This document shows positions 32,200 through 43,469 of a DNA stretch of 64,000 nt, in pieces; positions within the stretch are counted from its first letter, which is position 1; every line of letters begins with the position of its first letter. The stretch covers positions 5,018,125-5,082,124 of the forward strand of contig NC_061801.1 in the NCBI RefSeq assembly GCF_021462225.1. The letters run 5' to 3'. The position numbers were made by a program, and so were the translations under genes. This DNA is from Girardinichthys multiradiatus (taxonomy: Eukaryota > Chordata > Actinopteri > Cyprinodontiformes > Goodeidae). The notes under the pieces are model-generated. The model searched no databases. It saw only the letters and a program-made list of their open reading frames with translations, and was not told where the DNA came from.

Positions 32200-32900
32200 T
32201 CATAGTTGGATGGAATTGAGGCGAACCGGATCCACGGTCCCTGCCGAATGCGCGCTCCCGACGCAGGGATACAAATTCTGTCGGGGACAACTACCTTGGC
32301 ACGTCACCTGTACGTATGGCAAGGAGTTTATTAATGCATGGCTGGGTGAGATGTGGATAACGGTTGTTACCTCAGTATTTCTAAGATCCTGATACCGGTG
32401 CTGGAACCTAACCTATCCAGTTCAGACCCGCTCTCAGAGGATCTAACCTGATTGGACTCCTCATCCTCATCCACAGCCCCCCTGTCCCTTCAGCCCTCTC
32501 CCGAACAAACTGCACGAACCCCTGGACCCCTGGCTGGACGGCGGCTTCGTACAGCAGCTCCCCTGCACATGCACGCGCATACACGTGCGCAGTTTATATT
32601 TGATCTATTGGATCTGCAATCTGCAAACACAATAAGCAGACCCAGACCCAACCTGGCGGCTCGAACCGGTGAGTCTACTTCTTCGTGTTCTCCATCCTTC
32701 CACCATCCGCTGCCCTGTTTGTCTTGTCCTACTGTTTCTGTGAAATGAGGCGCAGACTGCGGCTCTCCCGGCTTATTGCAGACGCTCCAGCCGCCAGACG
32801 CTCCATCTCTGATTCACACAGCAACCCGAAAGCGGCTGACTGAGAAGCTCGCAGCCTGTGCTTGTGGAGGGAAACTTCTGACTCTCAGTAAGCTGAATTA
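32200..32900 (+). promoter_or_regulatory. CpG-rich block, candidate promoter and first exon
   Basis: Clearly richer in G+C and CpG than its surroundings (for example GGCGGCTTCG, CACGCGCATACACGTGCGC, AACCGGTGAGTC). GTTTATATTTG near 32590 could serve as a TATA-like element. CCGGTGAGT near 32667 is a strong splice-donor match on the plus strand. It shows no terminal repeats and no repeat copy in this window. It could be a CpG-island promoter with a non-coding or short first exon of a host gene lying further right. The ORFs (98 codons at most) show no known domain. Confidence 0.35.
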
Positions 32901-33164
32901 CAACCTGAAAATCCAAATGTAGGCAAAGTTCAGACAGACAGCAGCGGATTTTACTGGTCGATTAGTGTTTGATTGATTGTGACCGGGGTTCTTTGCTGTG
33001 GGTTACTGCAGGAGGCAGAAAAAATCTCTCCATGTCCCTGTTGGATATGTTTTAATAGTTAAACAAGGTCCAACAAAAGGATTTCACTTGAGACATCAGA
33101 GTCAATGAAGATAGAGATTTGGCTCAAAAGTTATTGCTTTACTCGTGATTTACTCATCATTTCA

Positions 33165-33270
33165 GCCATCAGCATCTACAACGGCTCTTTGAAGAAACCC
33201 TCATAATGAGCTACAACAACATTTAATTTCCCTTTGGGATTAATAAAGTATTTTTGAATTGAAATGAATG
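33165..33270 (+). mobile_element. LINE 3' tail, short copy
   Basis: AGCATCTACAACGGCTCTTT through CCCTTTGGGATTAATAAAGT and a TTGAA-type tail matches the 3' end of the LINE at 37590-38330. It is severely 5'-truncated, as is common for LINE insertions. Confidence 0.85.
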
Positions 33271-34261
33271 ATCTGATGAGAAAAAAACAAACAGTTTGGA
33301 TTTAAATGATCATATTGTAAATATTCAGTAAGAAATAAACTTGTGCTCGGACCTGTTTTATATGCTTTAACATACTGTATCGTATTGCTACAAAGAAAAG
33401 AAATCGAGAGAAAATCAGCGCTCTGTTCTCATTGTTTGTGTTTTGTCTGCAAATGTTGGAATTGGACTAACAAATTTGAATTGAGATGACAGGATCTGGC
33501 ACCCCTGTGAGACAGCTGGAAGGCAGATTGTACAGTCAAATCATCATTTCAGATGATCCAGTATGTTACTTTGAGATGCAAATGTGCTGATTTAATTACA
33601 CTGCCATATTATAATTAGTTGCTTTTAACAGCTTTGTAGTGGTGTAATATTCAGCAAACATATTTGTAAAATGTTAAGTCTAGTCTGATGCAACCCAAGA
33701 CAATATGGAAAATCACTGGATGTCAAATGCTGTGCATGAGTTCTGCTTTTACCATGAAGCCTTTCCAAGTAGTATATTTCTGCAGGAATGTTCTCATCCT
33801 TCCTGTTCTGTTTAGTGTTCGTGGCTGGCTGTGAAAAAAAACAACTCAAAACATCACTTCATCACACCAGTTCATGTTTATTGTCTAAACCTGTATCAGA
33901 GTTGTTTGCTATTTTGACATATGAAGGGAGACCAATATTTCAACATTCCTAATTTTTTTATGTGAAGGTTTAAATATTTTTAGTATACAGTTTTAAACAG
34001 TAAATCAGAAATGACAACAATTTGATAATTAATGTTGTTACGATTTGATTATGAATGTTTACTAAAAATTATAATTAACTGTCACAATTCATATTTTTTA
34101 ATTCCTATATTTTCCAACAACATTTAGATATTTGAAATATACTATGAAATTGGGATTGCTGAGCTTGCACTTAATAATGATAATTAATAATTGTAATGAG
34201 TAATTAATAACTATTAACCAAAATCACCAAAACATTATCCAATTAGTTATTCAATACGGGA
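33271..34261. other. AT-rich stretch, nothing recognised
   Basis: TAAT-rich DNA without coding or element ends. Left flank of the dispersed repeat beginning near 34262. Confidence 0.3.
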
Positions 34262-35040
34262 TGATATGAGCTCGGCTTATGTTGCAACCGTGAAGGTGAC
34301 GCGCTGCCGCCTTCAGATACAAAGGCTAGAAACGGCAAAATCGCACTTCGCCACGCCACCACGGCCACACACCCCAATATACAGTGTCTGTGTTCCAAAC
34401 AAAGTTAGACCAAGTTGCTATCTGTCTTCTGTCACAGTTTCAAGGTTATTAGGTCAAGAGGGTCACAGAGGGACCTTTCTAAGTGACAAAAGTGACTTCC
34501 TGTTCTTAGGGGCGGGGCTTTGATAATGTCAGTATTTGACCACATAGGATTGTTGGTCACCCAGTGGGATCAATCATACCAAGATTGGTCTCATTCAGCC
34601 TTTCTATGTGAAAGTTGCAGCTATTTGAATTTTTTGGCAAGAAGGTCGAGATCGTGGCCTGGCCTTGCCCCTTTCAACAAGCTCAAAAACTCACAATTTT
34701 GATAACTTTTAATCCCCCGTGTTTTAAAGGCATTCTGACCAAATTTGAAGTCAATAGCTGAAAATCCCTAGGAGGACATCAAAGTTTGACATGTACAAAA
34801 GTCAAAAATGTCTGAAAATGACCCTTTGACCCAGAATGCCCAACTTCCTGTTCATGAAACCAACAGGAAGTTGACCTAGAACCAACTTCCTGTTGGTTTC
34901 AGGGCATACCCCCCAGAGACTTTTTTTCATTTGCATTTGGAGGGTTCTACCTATGTACCAAATTTTAAATCTCTTGGACATACCAGCTGGCTTATCTCAG
35001 TTTAGGGGGTGCTGTAGAGCCGTTTGGCAACGCCCATTTT
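34262..35040. repeat. Long dispersed teleost repeat, left part
   Basis: Phrases such as GAAACGGCAAAATCGCACTT, GGGGCGGGGCTTTGATAATG and repeated ACTTCCTGTT words are typical of a long, non-coding, high-copy fish repeat that ends in GCCTCGCTGCTTGGGCCTAA. That ending is found at 36830-36890. The ORFs inside are not conserved proteins. Class of element unknown to me. Confidence 0.5.
34856..34900. repeat. 18-bp perfect hairpin
   Basis: Arms 34856-34873 and 34883-34900 are exact reverse complements with a 9-base loop. A third, partial copy of the arm (CAACTTCCTGTT) lies just before at 34841. Confidence 0.85.
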
Positions 35041-35749
35041 CAGTTCTATTAAGCCTGTAATAGAACAAGATTTTTACATTTTTACATGCTGTTGAGCCAT
35101 TTTTGGAGCATTTTAATTTGCTAGACATCAGTACAACACTTACATACCAAATTTTTATAAGTTGTATATCATAAGTTCATACTAACTAAATAAATTGGTA
35201 AAAAAAAAAGTGCAATTAACCACCAAAAAAATGAAAATTGCTTTTTTTTTACACATATTTTCTTAAATACTGAAATATCATAGCTGTATCCCTCAAAAAA
35301 TTAAATATGAAATCGTTGCACAAAACCCTTTCAAACCACAGAAAATTTATTTGGTGTGTGTCCATAGCCTTATTTTTTAAATACACAAATTTTTATAAAC
35401 GGAGAGAAAAACGGAAATAAAATGTACATTGTGAACAATTTGAGAAAAGATAATATGTACATCAAAATAATCTATTTACAGTAGTGCAATCAAATCGCTA
35501 AGTGTGCCAGATACGTATGAGCATGCATATATGTTCATAAGACCATCTTCAAACAATAAAAAGTGCAAAAAACAACATGAAATATAATCGTTTGTTACTG
35601 TGTTGAAACTTTAGAACAGATGAACACAAATTCAAATAATATTTTTTATCAAGATACAGAAAAGCTTATTGCAAAACGACAACATGAACATCAAAAAACT
35701 ATTTACAATAAACTATTTACAATATTGCAATCACAAGCACACTCAAACA
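35041..35749. other. AT-rich stretch within the dispersed repeat
   Basis: No coding seen. It separates the left part of the dispersed repeat from the acidic/RG-rich ORF. Confidence 0.25.
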
Positions 35750-36165
35750 TTAGCTTTCAATTTGATCAGTGGAGCTGTGATAGGCCTTGTGACAGGTCCT
35801 GTCCACAATTACTTGCTTGCCAGTGGAACAACAGCTGCAGGTCCTGTTTCCTGAAGGCTGACTCCTTCCTCTCCCTCTCCCTCTCCCTCTCTCCAGAGCA
35901 CTGGGTGCCTCAGGGGAATAGGAGGTCTCTTCCTCCTCCTCCTCATCATCAGCACTACACAAAGAAAAACTTAGTGTGTCTTAGATGTATCCATAACTTG
36001 CATAATATAATAATGATGCGTAACACAGTGGAATTCTTTCGATTGTATATTTTCCTTAGTTTTCTCTAACTCAGAAACAAGTAATATTTCATAAACATAT
36101 ACATACTTGTCAATAAAATCAGCTTCATCTCCACCGTTGGCTGAATCCAGCCTAGATGAGTTCAC
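35750..36165 (-). CDS. Possible two-exon acidic, RG-rich ORF (unidentified)
   Basis: On the minus strand an ORF opens at 36165 (MNSSRLDSANGGDEADFID) and meets GTATGT at 36106-36101. A TTTTTCTTTGTGTAG acceptor ends at 35955. The two open frames are in phase across this 152-bp candidate intron. The second part (35954-35750) carries ADDEEEEEE, then RGRGRGRGR, then a Cys/His cluster (CSCCSTG and DRTCHKAYH) and a stop. An acidic start, RG-rich tract and terminal Cys cluster recall piggyBac-type transposases lacking their catalytic middle, but I do not recognise it. The RG tract is encoded by a CTCTCC microsatellite and may be chance. Expression is unproven. Confidence 0.3.
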
Positions 36166-36700
36166 AGAATCCTGCCTTCATCCGGTGCTGTAATAAGCTA
36201 CGGAAAAATGCTTTTTGGTGCGTTCTGCTTTTCGCGGCTCCATAAATGTATGTGCGGGTGTGTAAGTGTGTGTTGAGTGTCTAGTGTGTGTGTGTTTATG
36301 TCTGGTGTGTGTTTGTAAAAGAGTAATAAATACTAAAAGACAAGGCAAAAGTGGAAGAGTGAGCGAAGTGTACCGCAGAAAAACTCCCAGGAAAAAAGAC
36401 CCAGGAAATCTCCTCACTTCCAGTTGTAGAATTGGCGTGCAAGAAAACCACGTGATAGTTTATCCTCCAGTGTCATCATGCATATTCCGATGTAGGAAGC
36501 ACACAGTGGTCTGCTACAAAGAAAAGGATTTGGATTATAATGTTTGTTTGCGCTTTTCACTGGATTTTTGCAAACGTTTTTGGAGAAAAAATAAACAGCG
36601 CTCTGGGACACATTGTGAATAGAATACATAGGTTTAACTGGTTTCATTTGTAAAAAAAAGTATTGTTCTATCTTATTTGGTTGCAATTCTACAGGCATTT
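36166..36700. other. Non-coding stretch with GT-rich tract
   Basis: A TGTGTG-rich segment at about 36245-36315 gives chance ORFs on both strands. No family recognised. Confidence 0.3.
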
Positions 36701-36704
36701 AAAA

Positions 36705-36890
36705 AAACTTTAAGATGGGTTCTGTCGGTCTTAAAGTTCAAACATTTTAGTTCGGGGACAATTTTGGGTAAAGTTTGGTGAGTTTTCATATATGTTTAAG
36801 CCGTCTCAGTGCGGAAAAGAATAATAATAAATCCTGCGATTATAATAGGCCTTCGCAGCGCCTCGCTGCTTGGGCCTAATAATAGTGGAA
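36705..36890. repeat. Right end of the long dispersed repeat
   Basis: TAATAGGCCTTCGCAGCGCC and TCGCTGCTTGGGCCTAATAA form the end I associate with the repeat starting near 34262. Whether both parts belong to one insertion is inference. Confidence 0.5.
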
Positions 36891-37589
36891 AAATGGAAGA
36901 TTGATCAATTAAGGATTGATGAACAACAGAAAATGAGGAATAATCAAAGCTTTGAATCAATGAAAATGTGAGGAACCTTGATGAAGATCAATACCAGAAA
37001 TAACACTTTGGCATGAAATGATTATGTTTGTCTATACAAGACATTTATGGATGAAAGGGAAAACATTTGGAGTTTTGGATCAAATAAGAATATAAGCAAC
37101 AATAAACACTAATGGATATATGTGAGTGTGGGTCTTTCTCCAGTAGCACTCAGCTAGTAAGCAACCCACAGCCAGGCTAACCTAGCAGGCCAGATAGCAC
37201 ACAATGTGGCTAGGTGTTGAATTGTTTAACTAGCTGCCTGCCACATGGTTTAGACAATAGAATAAAACCACAGACGGGAAACAAGTGGAGGGGGGGTGGG
37301 TGGAAGGAGGAAAAATAGAAGCGGTGTACAGTAGAATAAACAGTGTCCAAAGCGCTGTACTGTTGTTTTATCCCAAAATAACTTCAAACAGCATAAATTT
37401 GTCTTAAAAACCGGTCAGTGGAACCCAGGATAACTTTAGAAACACAGCGAAAACCAACATTGGATAGGAGCTGCAGGAAACCGTTCAGCTCGAAGAATGA
37501 ACACAAAAAGTCCAAAAACAAACCAAAAATAACCCACTGATGATCCTGGATCGTCCTATTCTCAACCTAAGTTTTATCTCTGCCCAGAC
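36891..37589. other. Non-coding stretch, nothing recognised
   Basis: AT-rich; no element ends. The LINE fragment begins at about 37590. Confidence 0.3.
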
Positions 37590-38330
37590 ACAGACGCCTT
37601 ACTTGAAGAAGTAAGGAAGGTGGTGGACCGCTTTATGGCATGGTGTGGAAACAATCATCTCATTTTGAATGTGACTAAAACAAAGGAGATGATTGTAGAT
37701 TTTAAGAGAAACAGGAATAAGTCAAAAACTATTTCTATCATGGGAGAAGAAGTGGAGGTGGTGGAGGAGTATAAATACCTCGGTGTTCACCTGGACAACA
37801 GACTAGAGTGGAGATGCAACTGTGAAGCCATCTACAAGAAGGGACAGAGCAGACTGTACTTCTTGAGGAAGCTTAGATCCTTTGGTGTTTGCAGCAAGAT
37901 GCTGCATATCTTCTATAAGTCTGTTGTGGAAAGTGTGATCTCTTCTGCCATCATCTGCTGGGGAAGCAGCATCAGAACCAGGGACTTAAAAAAGCTCAAC
38001 AAGCTGATAAAGAAGGCTGGCTCTGTTCTGAGGACTCTTCTGGAACCTCTGGTGATCATTGTGGAAAGACGGATTCTTCATAAAATGAAGAACATTATGG
38101 AGAACCCTGAGCATCCTCTTCATGAGACTGTCCTACAACAACAGTGTCTTCAGTCAGAGGCTTCTTCAGATCTGTTGTAAGATGGAGCGCTACAGGAGAT
38201 CCTTCCTGCCCACAGCCATCAGCATCTACAGCGGCTCTTTGAGAAAACCTTCATAATATGAGCTATAACAACATTTAATTTCCCTTTGGGATTAATAAAG
38301 TATTTTTGAATTGAATTGAATTGAATAATG
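37590..38330 (+). pseudogene. LINE: RT C-terminal half and 3' end
   Basis: The 186-codon ORF (37620-38180) contains FMAWCGNNHLILNVTKTKEM, VVEEYKYLGVHLDNRLEW, KKGQSRLYFLRKLRSFGV and IICWGSSIRTRDLKKLNKLI. This is the region after the RT active site, up to the thumb and C-terminus, of an L2/CR1/Rex-like teleost LINE. The catalytic FADD motif is not included, so the copy is 5'-truncated. The 3' untranslated region ends GGGATTAATAAAGT and a (TTGAA)n tail near 38310-38330. The long open frame suggests a fairly recent insertion. A short relative is at 33165-33270. Confidence 0.88.
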
Positions 38331-38334
38331 TCTT

Positions 38335-38700
38335 CTTGTAAGCAGGGTCAACGTCGTCCCACCTGGAACGATGGCTGTGGCTTGCAAGTTAATAAATCCA
38401 CTTGTGATGAGATGCTCCAATGTTCCAATCGTCACTCATGTCTTTGGACTAATGGCTTCATCTTCTCTAAGTGGCTTTTCAGTCCATTTCAATATAAGAC
38501 TTGTTTTACTGTGCATAATGACACTCTCTTTCAAGCTTCAGCCCACAATCAACAATTCTCTTCTTGATATTTTTGCTGATGTCACAGATTAGAGCAGTGC
38601 ATTCAAGGTGTTGCCTTAAAATCCATCCACAGGTGTGCTTCAATTTAACTGAAATGTTGTGAAACATTTTACTAAATTTAAAGAAAGTTAAAAAAAAATC
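38335..38700 (-). mobile_element. Tc1-like remnant, 5' part
   Basis: The minus strand has an untranslated leader (GTGGATGGATTTTAAGGCAA) followed by a decayed segment with CACAGTAAAACAAGTCTTAT, resembling the STVKRVLY region of a Tc1-like transposase. Large internal deletions and stops; no complete inverted repeat identified. Confidence 0.45.
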
Positions 38701-38934
38701 TCCAACAAATTGTCTCTCGTTACTCTGGCAAATAATATAGGTTTGGCCATCCTAACCAAGCTAAAACAGAAAAAGTTGAATGTGATTTAATGCCATCCAG
38801 TTTGCTGCCTGCTGCATCTCTTGCACAGGAGTGTTTGGTCTTAAGCCTATACTGGTGGACTAATTTCTAACCAAACAACAATTTCTAACCAAACAACTCT
38901 CAGAGATGGCACACTGATTATGTGACATTACGGC

Positions 38935-39205
38935 AACGTAGGGGAGACTGTAGATCAGTGGGAAGCGTATTTGTCATTTAGTCAAAAGGTTGAGGATTTG
39001 ATTTCTGCTTCCTGCCACACGTTAGTTTGCCCCTGGACAAGGCGAGGCATGTTACCTCATGTTTCCTACCAAACTGCATGTTCGTGTAAGAGTTTGTATG
39101 GCTAGATGCATGTGGCCCTAGTGTAGAAGTGCTTTGAGTGGTCATCACAAGTAAAAGAAAAATATATATTATACATCATTTCAGTCCATTTATCATTTGT
39201 TTTGA
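38935..39205 (+). mobile_element. tRNA-derived SINE
   Basis: A pol III A-box-like TAGATCAGTGGG and B-box-like GGTTGAGGATTTGATTTC lie about 30 bases apart. The usual body follows (CCTGGACAAGGCGAGG) and then a tail with AAGTGCTTTGAGTGGTCA and TCAGTCCATTTATCATTTG. The promoter boxes carry several mismatches, so it is old. The copy at 26960-27095 matches its 3' part in reverse. Confidence 0.65.
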
Positions 39206-39359
39206 ACCTTGTACAAATTAATTTATCATTTACATAAAAATATTTTTTTGTGATATGATGGCAGCTAAAAAGCAGCACCTGTCTACTACATATTAGGTTT
39301 AAAATAAGGTTAAAACATATAAAAGATGGGGACAATACATCAGCACACACTTACCCTTC

Positions 39360-41160
39360 TTGGAACAATATGTTACATCTCCCACAAGATTGCAGAATAT
39401 GTTGGACTTGTGTTATGGCAACATCCTGGACACCTATATTTCAAAACCACGCCCACCTCTTGGACTGTCAGATCATAACTGAATACTCCATTTGCCAAAA
39501 TACAGATCACAACTTAAAACCAGCGATCCCATTACGAAATCAGTTAAGATTTGGAATAACGAATCAGCAGTCTGTAGGAGCTTACAGACTGGGACTTGAT
39601 CATCAGAGAGCATGGTGGTGATCTCCTCACACTGTCGGATTTTTCAGCTCCTTCATCTTATTTTGTGAGGACACTGTTATTTCTACCAAGCTCATATAAA
39701 TTTACCCAAACAAACAAACAAAAAAATGGGCCATGAATGACATCAAACTCATCCAGATTCAGAAAAAAAAACAGGCCTATTAACAAGGGGACAACCACAG
39801 GGTAAAAGAGATGGAAAATAAATTCAGGGAAAGGTCCAGGCTAGCCAAAATCCACTATATGAAAAAGGTGGAGAGCAAGCTAATGTCTGGCAATGCAAGA
39901 GAGGCATGGCAGGGCCTGAACACAATGATGGGCCGAATCACCAAACCTGCCACAATCAACTGTTCAGACCCCTCATCTCTAGCAGATGAACTCAACCAGC
40001 TTTTCACCAGGTATAACGATAGAATCTCACCAACAACCTTGACATTTCCACCCCTGAGCTCCATCCGTACTCAACCTACAAACAACAAGCATCTGGTGAC
40101 CTGCGTTCTCAAGGATATTATCTGCCCTAAAGACCCAGTCCTGGACAGGCTCATTGGGAGGATGCTAAAGGACTGTGCCTTTGAGCTGGGTGGCATTATC
40201 ACCAGACTGTTCCAGCTGCTTCTAGACTCTGGTTGTGTCCCTGAGCAGTGGAAAGGAATCCCCAAAAAGGTGCATGCAAAAGTCTTAAAAGACTATAGAC
40301 CAATGGCCTTGACTTCAGTGTTCTGCAAATGCATGGAGAAAATAGTATGTGACTTGCTTAGGCAGATGGTGTCTGACAAAACTGGAATAATATAAGGCTA
40401 AATGTAGGGTAGAAGATCCCAGCCTTATGTTTATAGATAACATCACTACACATCTGGATTCAGCACAGCCATACGTTGTTTTAAATCTTGTAAATTAGTT
40501 TTAAACACAGGGCTCCCGGGTTGTGTTTTATCGCCAATGTTGTTTTCAGTTTACACCAACAGCTAATACAGAAACAATGTCCGTTTTCAAATGTGCAGAT
40601 GACATGGCCCCAATGACATTCTAGCCAGGACCAGAACACAGTTAACACCTTGACAAACATCTTTATTGACTACTCCCTTGAACTCAAAAAGCAAGGAGTT
40701 GTGCTGCTGGGGCAGAGCCAGAGCTAAAGAGGGCAGGTCATCACTCTTCTAGCCAATTGTCTTTAAAAAGAGGACTGGATTACTGCAAACACTTGTTTAA
40801 GAGCTCTGTGATCAGGCAGGCTACCCTGATCACAGACAGTTTGTCTCCCCTCTTCATTATTCATTCCAGCTGCTTCCATCAGGCAGAACGTATAATGTTC
40901 CACTTGCTTCTATAAGAAATCATTCATTCCATTTGCATTACCATACCATTTGAGAACTGCTTTTCTTTTAACAGTTTACTGAAGTAGCTCTAAACATTCC
41001 TATGGCTTTACGTGGCTTGTATGTGCTTTTATTTTCTTATGTGTTTTTATATGCTCATTTGTGTTTATTAAGGTTGATGGAGCCCCTGTTAAAAAACAAT
41101 ATCTGTCACCTTTTGGGACAGATGATAAAGTTTTTCTATTGTATTCTATTCTTCTCAAAA
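39360..41160 (+). pseudogene. LINE remnant: endonuclease end to 3' tail
   Basis: Frames from 39360 give LLDCQIITEYSICQ-type endonuclease C-terminal sequence. The 194-codon ORF 39811-40395 then reads FRERSRLAKIHYMKKVESKL, NAREAWQGLNTMMGRITKPA, RLFQLLLDSGCVPEQWKGI and DYRPMALTSVFCKCMEKIV, the linker and N-terminal RT motifs of a teleost LINE. Within it, the conserved KAPGPDG-type segment before the helix is replaced by ICPKDPVLD, so about 10-15 residues are altered or lost. After 40395 the RT palm is only traces (a CADD-like NVQMTW region near 40595). The sequence ends with a TATTCTATTCTT tail near 41150. Confidence 0.8.
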
Positions 41161-41171
41161 TGTCTTAAATT

Positions 41172-42650
41172 ACAGTAAGGAGAACAAGGTTTTGATACAC
41201 TGCTGATTTGGTAAGTGTATCTATTAGAAGTCTTAAAGTTTTTATCATACTGTGAGTGACGGAATATAAAACAAAAATCCAGAAAATCACATTGTGTGAA
41301 TTATTTTACGTAACTAATGCAGTTTATTGCATGACATAAGTATTTGATCACCTAACAACCAGTAAGAATCCCAGCTCTCACAGGCCTGTTAGTTCTTCTT
41401 TAAGAAGCCCTCCTGTTCTCCACTCATTACCTGTATTAACTGCACCTGTTTGAACTCGTTATCTGTATAAAAGACACCTGTCCACACACTCAATCAAACA
41501 AACTCCAACCTCTCCACAATGGCCAAGACCAGAGAGCTTTGAGCACATCGGAGATAAAATAGTAGACCTGCACAAGGCTGGGATGGGCTACAGGAAAATA
41601 TCCAAGCAGCCTGGTGAGAAGGCAACAAGTCTTGGAGCAATTATAAGAAAATGGAAGAAGGTCAAGATGATGATCAATCTCCCTCAGTCTGGGGCTCCAT
41701 GCAAGATCTCACCTCATGAGGCATCAGTGATCATGATGAAGGTGAGAGATCAGCCCAGAACTACACAGCAGGACTTAGTCAATGACCTGAAGAGAGCTGG
41801 GACCACAGTCTCAAAGAAGACCATTAGTAACACACAGCACATGTCCAGGTCTGTCTGAAGTTTGCCAAGGACCATCTGGATGATCCAGAGGAAGAATCAG
41901 AGGAGGAATGGGAGAAGGTCATGTGCTCTGATGAGACAAAAATTGAGCTTTTTGGTCTAAACTCCATTCGCCGTGTTTGGAGGAAGAAGAAGGATGAGTA
42001 CAAGCCCAAGAACACCATCCCTACCGTGAAGCATGGAGGTGGAAACATCATTCTGTGGGGATGCTTTTCTGCAAAGGGGACAGGACGACTGCACCATATT
42101 GAGGGGAGGATGGATGGGGCCATGTATCGGGAGATCTAAGCCAACAACCTGCTTCCCTCAGTAAGGGCATTGAAGATGGGTCATGGCTGGGTCTTCCAGC
42201 ATGGCAATGACCCGAAGCACACAGCCAGGGCAACTAAGGACTGGCTCCGTAAGAAGTATCTCAAGGTTCTGGAATGGCCCAGTCAGTCTCCAGACTTGAA
42301 GCCAATCAAAAATCTTTGGAGGGAGCTGAAAGTTGGCAATGCTCAGCGACAGCACCAAAACCTGAAGGATCTGGAGAATCCGTATGGAGGAGTGGTCCAA
42401 AATCCCTGCTGCACTGTGTGCAAACCTCATCAAGAACTAGAGGAAACATCTGATATCTGTAATTGCAAACAAAGGTTTCTGTACCAAATATTAAGTTTTG
42501 TTTTTCTTATGTATCAAATATGTATGTCATGCAATAAAATTCAAATAAATTACTTAAAAATCACACAATGTGATCTTCTGGATTTTTGTTTTAGATTCTT
42601 TCACTCACAGTTAAAAAGTACCTATGTACTACACAAAAGTGCTTCTTGGT
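41172..42650 (+). mobile_element. Tc1-like element (family A), right end eroded
   Basis: The left inverted repeat (ACAGTAAGGAGAACAAGGTT, then AAAATCCAGAAAATCACATT) is followed by an untranslated leader and a transposase pseudogene. The right part includes the reverse complement GTGATCTTCTGGATTTTTGT at about 42571-42590, but the outermost right end is missing, so no TA duplication can be shown. Same family as 16767-17170. Confidence 0.85.
41520..42490 (+). pseudogene. Tc1-like transposase, deleted and active-site mutant
   Basis: Frames give AKTRE at the start, a helix-turn-helix region ([20 protein letters not shown]), and the core with [13 protein letters not shown] (first Asp), [19 protein letters not shown] and [18 protein letters not shown] (second Asp). 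The third acidic position reads LKPIKNLW where the family has NPIENLW, so the catalytic Glu is Lys. About 25-30 codons after TISNT are deleted with a frameshift, and a TAA replaces a codon after MYREI. The C-terminus is frameshifted. Inactive by several independent changes. Confidence 0.88.
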
Positions 42651-42659
42651 AGATGGTTA

Positions 42660-43460
42660 TACAGTTTATGCATGTATTCATCCAGGATGGATTAAGGGTA
42701 TTAGAAAACTAATTGCACCTAACCCTAGATGATTGTTATTTTCAGCACTAAAGTTATTAAAAACCTCCTCTGGTTGCAAGAAAGAGGGTGTTAATTCTTG
42801 TAAGTAAATATACAAACTAATAATAGAAGCATAAGTTACAGGTTTACACACTCAAACTTACAAATATATAGTTTCAGAGTTGCATATTGTCAACAATATG
42901 ACATCCTAATATAGGAAAAATAGGTTTGTTTTAGTTCATTTAAGCCTTAGTTATGAACCTGCAGTATCAAACTAGTTTTCAGGCAGATTACCAGGCAGAT
43001 TACCAGAGAGGTTGTGTCAGTGTTTGCATGAGTGTATGTGTGTACTAGTGTTACACATATTGTCCATAGGGTGTCAGTGTGATTACACGGAGCCCTGTGT
43101 GCATTCAATTACCTAAGGGAGACACAAAGCAAGTTCCCATAAGGTGAATGTTTGCGTATGTATGTTGGCCGGAGAAATTAACAGATGTTTCCTCGTAGTG
43201 CCTGCCATCTCTGATTCTGAAGGGATCACAAAACATAAAAAAGATGCACAGTGAACCCTGTACTTACAAGCTCTTTCATTAAAAATGTTTTACAATTTAA
43301 ATTTTTGTGCAACAATTGGTTGGCTTGAGTATGAATAACTTTAAATAGTGCCAAAAGCAATTATTAACAAAGAATTTTACATCAAAATTACAAAGGCAGG
43401 GCACCACCTGATTATCAGGAATTAGTAACCAGTCAACACTCAGTCTCTGTCAGTTACTGT
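42660..43460. other. AT-rich stretch, nothing recognised
   Basis: A small direct duplication (CAGGCAGATTAC twice at 42979-43003) is the only visible structure. Confidence 0.35.
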
Positions 43461-43469
43461 TTTATTAAT

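Noticed and set aside
32667..32680. Possible tRNA-like sequence (GGCTCGAACC)
   Set aside because: Resembles part of a T-arm, but no D-arm, anticodon arm or acceptor pairing could be built around it.
36178..36622. Overlapping ORFs on both strands around the GT-rich tract
   Set aside because: They follow from TGTGTG and CACACA runs; no conserved motif.
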